In this document: piece after piece, positions 5,992 through 10,601 of the stretch
How positions within the stretch are numbered: position 1 is the first letter of the stretch
How the letters are laid out: every line of letters begins with the position of its first letter
NCBI GenBank assembly: GCA_003155705.1
Contig: PMEC01000062.1
Location: 1 to 10,601 of the forward strand
Direction: 5' to 3'
Length of the DNA stretch: 10,601 bases
From: Bacteroidales bacterium
GTDB taxonomy: Bacteria > Bacteroidota > Bacteroidia > Bacteroidales > VadinHA17
The notes under the pieces: generated by a model
What the model was told of the DNA's origin: nothing
The model's database searches: none
Seen by the model: the letters and a program-made list of their open reading frames with translations, nothing else
Made by a program: the position numbers and the translations under genes

Positions 5992-6693
5992 ATGATCCTA
6001 TGCCTTGAAACAGCAACAACGGTGTGCTCTGTTGCTCTCTGTGACAGGGCTGGGATAATTTCAGTCATGGAAAGTCATGAGAACAAATCGCATGCTACTC
6101 AACTTACTCTTTATATTGAGGAATTGCTTGGGAAAGCAAATATCCGGCCGGAAGAACTTGAAGCTGTTGCAGTCAGTAAAGGACCAGGATCTTATACCGG
6201 TCTCAGGATAGGTGTTTCGGTTGCAAAAGGTTTAGCTTATGGTGCATCTGTTCCATTAATAGGCATTGATACAACAAGATCTATGTTCAACGGAATGATC
6301 AGCAAAGCTGACGAAAAATACGGCACTGACAGTAGTTCGCTTTTCTGCCCGATGATCGATGCAAAACGGATGGAGGTATATTATTCCCTTTTTGATGCAG
6401 GCGGGAAGGTAGTTAAACCTGTTTCAGCTGAGACCATAAACGAAAGATCGTTCAACGAAATCCCTGAATCTGTTAAAATGGTGTTCTTTGGAGACGGTGC
6501 AGGAAAATGTTTTAATATAATCAATCATAAAAATTCAGCTTTTGATAATGAATTTTTAGTTTCTGCTGCATTCATGTTTAAAACTGCTTTTGAAGAATTT
6601 GACGCCGGCCGTTTTGAAAATGTTGCATATTTTGAACCGTTTTATCTTAAAGACTTTGTTACAACTATCCAGAGAAAAAACATTGTTGTGTGA
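5992..6693 (+). CDS. tsaB: tRNA threonylcarbamoyladenosine biosynthesis protein TsaB
   Basis: This 233-residue protein of the ASKHA fold is the non-catalytic partner of TsaD. With TsaE it helps transfer the threonylcarbamoyl group from TsaC-made threonylcarbamoyl-AMP onto A37 of ANN-decoding tRNAs (t6A). Diagnostic segments are the N-terminal MILCLETATTVCSVAL, the SHA segment near 33-35 and the strongly conserved GPGSYTGLRIGVSVAKGLA at 64-82. The full set of TsaD metal-binding histidines is absent, as expected for TsaB. The length agrees with the family (220-235). It begins 21 bp after the adaptor gene stop, and no tsaD, tsaE or tsaC is visible nearby. Confidence 0.93.
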   Translation: MILCLETATTVCSVALCDRAGIISVMESHENKSHATQLTLYIEELLGKANIRPEELEAVAVSKGPGSYTGLRIGVSVAKGLAYGASVPLIGIDTTRSMFNGMISKADEKYGTDSSSLFCPMIDAKRMEVYYSLFDAGGKVVKPVSAETINERSFNEIPESVKMVFFGDGAGKCFNIINHKNSAFDNEFLVSAAFMFKTAFEEFDAGRFENVAYFEPFYLKDFVTTIQRKNIVV

Positions 6694-6732
6694 TATGTAG
6701 TTAATAATGACGCCTTTTGTATAGAAAAACAA

Positions 6733-7512
6733 ATGAAAAAGTTTTTACTGATATCGACTGGTTTTTTTACTTTGATGTTTAATGTGCTTGGACAGAATTT
6801 TTCTTACAAGGCAGGAGAAAAAGTCAATTATTTAGTTCATTATGGTTTGATAAACGGAGGTATCGCATCACTGGAATTGCAAAAAGACAGCTTTGCAGGT
6901 AAAGAGGTTCTGCATTCAGTTTTTATCGCACAAACCACGGGGATTGCCGATGTGTTATATAAAGTGAAAGATATTTATGAAAGCTATATCAATCCGGAAA
7001 CACAACTCCCTGTAGAATCAATCAGGAATGTATCAGAAGGAAGATATAAAAGATATAATGTCGTACTCTTTGATCATAAGACAAGGGCTGATTCTGCTAT
7101 TCTTTCCAGCAACCTGACAGGAAAACATATTACTGTTCAGGGAATCCATGATATCTTATCGTGTTTCTATTATTTCAGGAATAGTATAATGACAAATAAT
7201 CCCGTGTTGAAAAAGGGGGATGTGATAACAATAATAACATGGTTTACAGACGAATTGTACCCGATAAGACTAAAGTTTGTTGAAATGGATGAGGTTAAGA
7301 CCAAAGCCGGAAAGATAAAATGCTACAAGTTTAATCCTGTTACAGAAGTTGGAAGATTATTTAAAGATGAGGAAGGGGCTTCATTCTGGTTTTCAGCTGA
7401 TAAAAATTATTTACCTGTTAAAGCGCGATTTGATATCTTTGTAGGATCATTTACAGTGGATCTTATTTCATGTGAAGGATTATCAACACCATTGGATATT
7501 AAAGTAAAATAA
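6733..7512 (+). CDS. DUF3108 exported protein
   Basis: This is a 259-residue protein with an N-terminal signal peptide (MKKFLLISTGFFTLMFNVLG, followed by QNF), so it is expected in the periplasm or at the outer membrane. There is no lipobox Cys. The mature part, starting FSYKAGEKVNYLVHYGLINGG, is the typical beginning of DUF3108. The family recurs in GIASLEL, YKVKDIYESYINPETQLPV and the late AKAGKI/KCYKFNP-like and GASFWFSADKNYLPVKARF segments, and is predicted to be all-beta. No biochemical function is established for DUF3108 that I can invoke. It sits between tsaB (39 bp upstream) and efp (30 bp downstream), and nothing in the neighbourhood points clearly to its role. Confidence 0.82.
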   Translation: MKKFLLISTGFFTLMFNVLGQNFSYKAGEKVNYLVHYGLINGGIASLELQKDSFAGKEVLHSVFIAQTTGIADVLYKVKDIYESYINPETQLPVESIRNVSEGRYKRYNVVLFDHKTRADSAILSSNLTGKHITVQGIHDILSCFYYFRNSIMTNNPVLKKGDVITIITWFTDELYPIRLKFVEMDEVKTKAGKIKCYKFNPVTEVGRLFKDEEGASFWFSADKNYLPVKARFDIFVGSFTVDLISCEGLSTPLDIKVK

Positions 7513-7542
7513 GATTATTTAAAAAGAGAAAGAAGAATTTTC

Positions 7543-8109
7543 ATGGCAACAACTCAGGATTTCAGAAACGGACTGGTCATTGAATTCAATAATGATCTTT
7601 ATATAATTGTACAGTTTCAACATGTTAAACCCGGCAAAGGACCGGCTTTCGTCAGGACTAAACTTAAAAGTCTTAAAAACGGCAGGGTAATAGAGAATAC
7701 ATTTTCATCAGGTGTCAAAGTGAATGTGGCCAGGGTCGAAAGACGACCATATCAATATCTGTATAAAGATGATATGGGTTTTATTTTCATGCACCTGGAA
7801 ACCTACGAACAGATCACTATTCCCGAAAGCATGATTGAGAACCACCAGTTTTTAAAAGATGGACTAAATGTTGAAATAGTAGTACATGCAGATACTGAAA
7901 ATATCTTATCGGTCGATCTTCCTCCGTTCGTTGTAATGGAGGTGACTTACTCCGAACCAGGATTAAAAGGAGATACCGCCACAAACACTCTTAAGCCTGC
8001 CAAGATTGAGACAGGAGCTACTGTTATGGTCCCGCTGTTTGTCAGTACCGGAGATAAAATTAAGGTTGACACAAGAGACAGCTCATATGTTGAACGGGTA
8101 AAATCATAA
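7543..8109 (+). CDS. efp: Translation elongation factor P
   Basis: This 188-residue protein binds between the P and E sites of the ribosome and speeds peptide-bond formation at stalled polyproline stretches. All three domains are present: a KOW-like N-terminal domain (about 1-64), an OB domain (about 66-128) and a C-terminal OB domain. The last ends in the family signature [17 protein letters not shown] (about 170-186). The tip lysine that is post-translationally modified in many bacteria is K32 in VKPGKGPAF, in the PGKG form. Whether it is modified here, and by what, cannot be read from the window, because no epmA/epmB-like gene is present. Length is standard. The phosphatase gene starts only 8 bp after the stop codon, which suggests joint transcription and perhaps translational coupling. 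Confidence 0.97.
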   Translation: MATTQDFRNGLVIEFNNDLYIIVQFQHVKPGKGPAFVRTKLKSLKNGRVIENTFSSGVKVNVARVERRPYQYLYKDDMGFIFMHLETYEQITIPESMIENHQFLKDGLNVEIVVHADTENILSVDLPPFVVMEVTYSEPGLKGDTATNTLKPAKIETGATVMVPLFVSTGDKIKVDTRDSSYVERVKS

Positions 8110-8117
8110 CCGGAAAA

Positions 8118-9344
8118 ATGGAAGAATACAGATCTTCAAAAGAGAGACTAAAGATGTCCAAGTTTAAACTTGATGCATTGCTCGATATTACATTATCGAT
8201 CAACGCTAATCTGCCCACAGAAGTTCTGCTTGCAAAATATGATTCCATTTTAAGAAATAATCTGGGTATAGGTAAAATATTAATCTTCAAACATGGCTAC
8301 AAATGGGAATGCATACTTAATGCAGGGTTCCCTAAACATCTTGAAAAGTCAATAGATGTTGAATCAATGCTGCTCGGGGTCAGGGAAATTGCAATCGTTA
8401 AAAAGGAGTTGGGTTTCGAAGGTGTTGATATAATTATTCCTGTCTATAACAACCTTGTGCCTCTTGCTTTCATTTTTATGGGTGATATTGATGAAGAGGG
8501 AAAAGGGATGAGCCCGGTGCTGAAACACCTTAATTTTATTCAAACTTTCTCAAGTATCATAATTGTCGCAATAGAAAACATAAGATTATTTAATGAAAGT
8601 CTCCACCAGATGGCGCTAAAAAAGGAACTCGAGCTGGCAGCAAGAATGCAGACATCTCTTATTCCCAAAGAGGATGAGCTTCCTAATAAAGGCAGAATAA
8701 TAGTAAATGGATTTTATTATCCTCATTCTGAAGTAGGCGGAGATTATTATGATTGTGTCAAACTATCCGACTCTGTAACCGGTTTCTGTATTGCTGATGT
8801 ATCCGGAAAGGGAATTTCTGCTGCAATCCTGATGTCAAATTTTCAGGCCAGTTTCAGGGCACTTTTCACTTCTGATATTCCTCTGATAACTCTTGTAAAA
8901 AAGCTCAATTCTATAATAGTTGCAAATGCCGGTGGCGAAAAATTTATTACTTTTTTTGTCGCCCGCTATAATACAATCAATGGTATCCTGGAATATGTGA
9001 ATGCAGCACATAATCCTCCTGTTTTCTATGATACTGTTACCGGCGATATTAAACATTTTTCTGCTTCATGTGTAGGGATAGGAATGCTTGATGAGATACC
9101 GGAGATTGAAAAGCAGGAAGTTGAAGTTAAAAATTACTCCAAAATAGTTTGCTATACCGATGGCCTTTCAGAACTAAAAGGCGATGATGGAAAGGATCTT
9201 GGTACAGGTGTGATTATAAGACACATCACAAATAACAGACCTGTTAAAAATAATATCGCTGAAATGTTTCACGAACTCGGCATTCCGGATATTAATCCCG
9301 GGCTCTTTGATGACGTATCAATCATTGCCGCCGACCTCCGATAA
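8118..9344 (+). CDS. GAF-domain SpoIIE-type (PP2C/PPM) serine/threonine phosphatase
   Basis: This is a 408-residue cytoplasmic protein with two parts. Residues 15-160 look like a GAF-type sensor domain. A helical linker (about 165-186, KKELELAARMQTSLIPKE) then leads into a SpoIIE/RsbU-type phosphatase domain to the C-terminus. The phosphatase metal-binding and catalytic motifs are all intact: GGDYYD at 207-212, ADVSGKG at 226-232, NAAHNPP at 295-301, YTDGLSE at 346-352 and FDDVSII near 397-403. It is therefore probably active, using two Mn/Mg ions. Family members usually dephosphorylate a small phosphoprotein such as SpoIIAA, RsbV or SiaC in a partner-switching relay. The linker helix is the known regulatory switch of SpoIIE and RsbU. 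There is no HAMP or membrane segment. The start at 8118 follows efp by 8 bp; a second Met lies at codon 13. The 3' end overlaps the convergent ligase gene by 27 bp. Confidence 0.9.
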   Translation: MEEYRSSKERLKMSKFKLDALLDITLSINANLPTEVLLAKYDSILRNNLGIGKILIFKHGYKWECILNAGFPKHLEKSIDVESMLLGVREIAIVKKELGFEGVDIIIPVYNNLVPLAFIFMGDIDEEGKGMSPVLKHLNFIQTFSSIIIVAIENIRLFNESLHQMALKKELELAARMQTSLIPKEDELPNKGRIIVNGFYYPHSEVGGDYYDCVKLSDSVTGFCIADVSGKGISAAILMSNFQASFRALFTSDIPLITLVKKLNSIIVANAGGEKFITFFVARYNTINGILEYVNAAHNPPVFYDTVTGDIKHFSASCVGIGMLDEIPEIEKQEVEVKNYSKIVCYTDGLSELKGDDGKDLGTGVIIRHITNNRPVKNNIAEMFHELGIPDINPGLFDDVSIIAADLR

Positions 9345-10601
9345 ACCTCTGCTTTCAGCTTCCTGCTTCATCCTGATATCTATTGCAACAATTGCTGCAA
9401 TCATTCCCCAGAAAAGCGCGGATATTTTATCAGTATCAAGAAAATTATTCAATATGCCGTGTACCACATATGTCACTAATCCGGCAACCAAAGCAAGAGC
9501 AATGTTCCGTATTTGCTTATCCCAATGAGTTTTCCAGATTATTATTCCTTTCCGGACTGAGAAGAAAAGCAATAAAATATAAAGGATCAAGCCAGGGATC
9601 CCTGAATCTACTAGAGAACCAAGGTATTCACTGTGCGCATTCCCCCCTTCTCCGTAGTTTGTGCTGATTACTGTTTTCTCAGAAGCAATCTGAAAGGGCG
9701 CATATTTGAACTGGTATGTTGCAGGACCCCACCCCATCAATGGTTTTTCCCTGAACATTCTTATTGCGGATTTCCATCTGTTTATCCTTTCCATATTTGA
9801 AACGTCGGATCTTACATTTGCTATGGACTGGAGGTGCTTTTGTATGTTACTGGATGATTCCTGTTTGTTTTCATTAAGCTGCATTATTAAACCGGACCAT
9901 GACATAGATATAGTAACAATTATACATATCGTTGCCGGTAAAACAATTTTCCACGATATTTTAAATAAAAGTACTGAAACTACAAGTGCCGCTGCAAACA
10001 GGCTTAACCAGGCAGCCCGACTATAAGAAAAGATAAAGGCTGCGGAAAAAAGAAATAACAGGATTAACAGTCCTGTCTTGATTATTCCTGAATGTTTCCT
10101 TCTGAAAAGGAAACAAATAATGACGGGTATGCAAAACGCAAGTGCTGCTCCAAACGCAGTATGATCGTTAAAAAATGGACGGATTGCTTTATATGCTGCT
10201 TTCTGGTTAAATATGCCGGCTTGCCACATCCTGATTAAATAATATATTACTACCGGAACCATCCCGGCGATATATGCATAAAAATAATTACTGATTCGTT
10301 CAGTCTTTCCAAAAATTTCAGCAGCAAGAAGATAAAACCCTGCAAAAAACCAGAGCCGGGTAATTAAACTTTTAAATGATACCCCGGGCATTGTGCTTGT
10401 CAGTGATGTAATAAGATACCATCCTAAAATACAAAATGTAATTATTGAGACCGGGTTTATAAGTATTTCCCTGTTTATCTCCCGGCTGATAAAAACCTTA
10501 AAAATCATAAGGATAAGAATCCCTGCCAGCATAAGTTCAGTTGGCAGAAAAATGTCAGCAGAAGTATCAGGAAATATAAACCGGAGCTGAACTGAAACCG
10601 G
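9318..10601 (-). CDS. O-antigen ligase/polymerase family membrane protein (partial, 5' end outside window)
   Basis: This polytopic inner-membrane protein of the Wzy/WaaL (O-antigen ligase-like) family polymerises or transfers glycan chains at the periplasmic face. At least 404 residues follow the first Met at 10532. The same frame stays open for 23 more codons to the window edge and reads plausibly as coding (VQLRFIFPDTSADIFLP), so the true start is likely outside. There are about ten hydrophobic segments. Family marks are the IFSYSRAAWLSL segment (about 167-178 from that Met) and the large periplasmic loop with ERINRWKSAIRMFREKPLMGWGPATYQ (about 248-274). GGNAHSEYLGSLVDSGIPGLILY then follows (about 297-319), with the conserved His of the NAH motif at 300. 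A specific acceptor (lipid A core, exopolysaccharide or glycoprotein) cannot be chosen. It converges on the phosphatase gene with a 27-bp overlap and no terminator between. Confidence 0.87.
   Translation of the reverse strand, partial: PVSVQLRFIFPDTSADIFLPTELMLAGILILMIFKVFISREINREILINPVSIITFCILGWYLITSLTSTMPGVSFKSLITRLWFFAGFYLLAAEIFGKTERISNYFYAYIAGMVPVVIYYLIRMWQAGIFNQKAAYKAIRPFFNDHTAFGAALAFCIPVIICFLFRRKHSGIIKTGLLILLFLFSAAFIFSYSRAAWLSLFAAALVVSVLLFKISWKIVLPATICIIVTISMSWSGLIMQLNENKQESSSNIQKHLQSIANVRSDVSNMERINRWKSAIRMFREKPLMGWGPATYQFKYAPFQIASEKTVISTNYGEGGNAHSEYLGSLVDSGIPGLILYILLLFFSVRKGIIIWKTHWDKQIRNIALALVAGLVTYVVHGILNNFLDTDKISALFWGMIAAIVAIDIRMKQEAESRGLSEVGGND

Noticed and set aside
9706..10026. 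Plus-strand open frame of 106 codons across the ligase gene.
   Set aside because: It lies antisense to a well-recognised membrane protein gene, has no family resemblance and is explained by the opposite strand's codon pattern.
1..10601. CRISPR array, insertion sequence or prophage genes.
   Set aside because: No regularly spaced direct repeats, transposase, terminal inverted repeats or phage structural proteins were found on either strand.

Overview
The window reads as a stretch of chromosome from a member of the Bacteroidota, probably a free-living or environmental Bacteroidales/Marinilabiliales-type lineage. This rests on three things seen together. The genes are AT-rich and have no clear Shine-Dalgarno sequences before their starts. 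Several upstream regions carry matches to the Bacteroidota -7 element TAnnTTTG. The protein families are also typical of the phylum (DUF3108 lipoprotein-like exported protein, PGKG-type EF-P, a short ribbon-helix-helix protein, a GAF-SpoIIE phosphatase). The species cannot be named from the sequence.

Layout. The left edge holds a minus-strand tRNA-Gln(TTG), followed by cysQ (244-1041, +). Converging on cysQ is a minus-strand pair: a SiaC-family (DUF1987) regulatory phosphoprotein (1089-1490) and, upstream of it, a small ribbon-helix-helix-like protein (1627-1866) whose 5' end looks frameshifted. A strong hairpin terminator (1950-1983) separates these from the class II fructose-bisphosphate aldolase gene (2075-3154, -). 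Divergent from the aldolase is a co-directional run of six plus-strand genes with gaps of 8-39 bp (3313-9344). In order they are a TolC-family outer membrane protein, a MacA/HlyD-type periplasmic adaptor, tsaB, a DUF3108 exported protein, efp, and a GAF + SpoIIE-type phosphatase. The right edge is a minus-strand O-antigen ligase/polymerase-family membrane protein that converges on and overlaps the phosphatase gene by 27 bp and runs off the window end.

How the genes work together. The TolC and adaptor pair forms two thirds of a tripartite export system, but no inner-membrane pump gene is present here. tsaB (tRNA t6A modification) and efp (relief of ribosome stalling) are translation-support genes placed in the same run. 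The GAF-SpoIIE phosphatase and the SiaC homologue belong to protein families that act together in the SiaABCD partner-switching pathway of Pseudomonas. They are 6.6 kb apart, on opposite strands, and no SiaB-like kinase gene is in the window, so a functional link is only a hypothesis.

Most of the window is ordinary housekeeping content. The items most worth a second look are the disrupted start of the ribbon-helix-helix gene, the inverted repeat between it and siaC, the possible SiaC/phosphatase pairing, and the efflux pair without a pump. I found no CRISPR array, insertion sequence, prophage or toxin-antitoxin locus.
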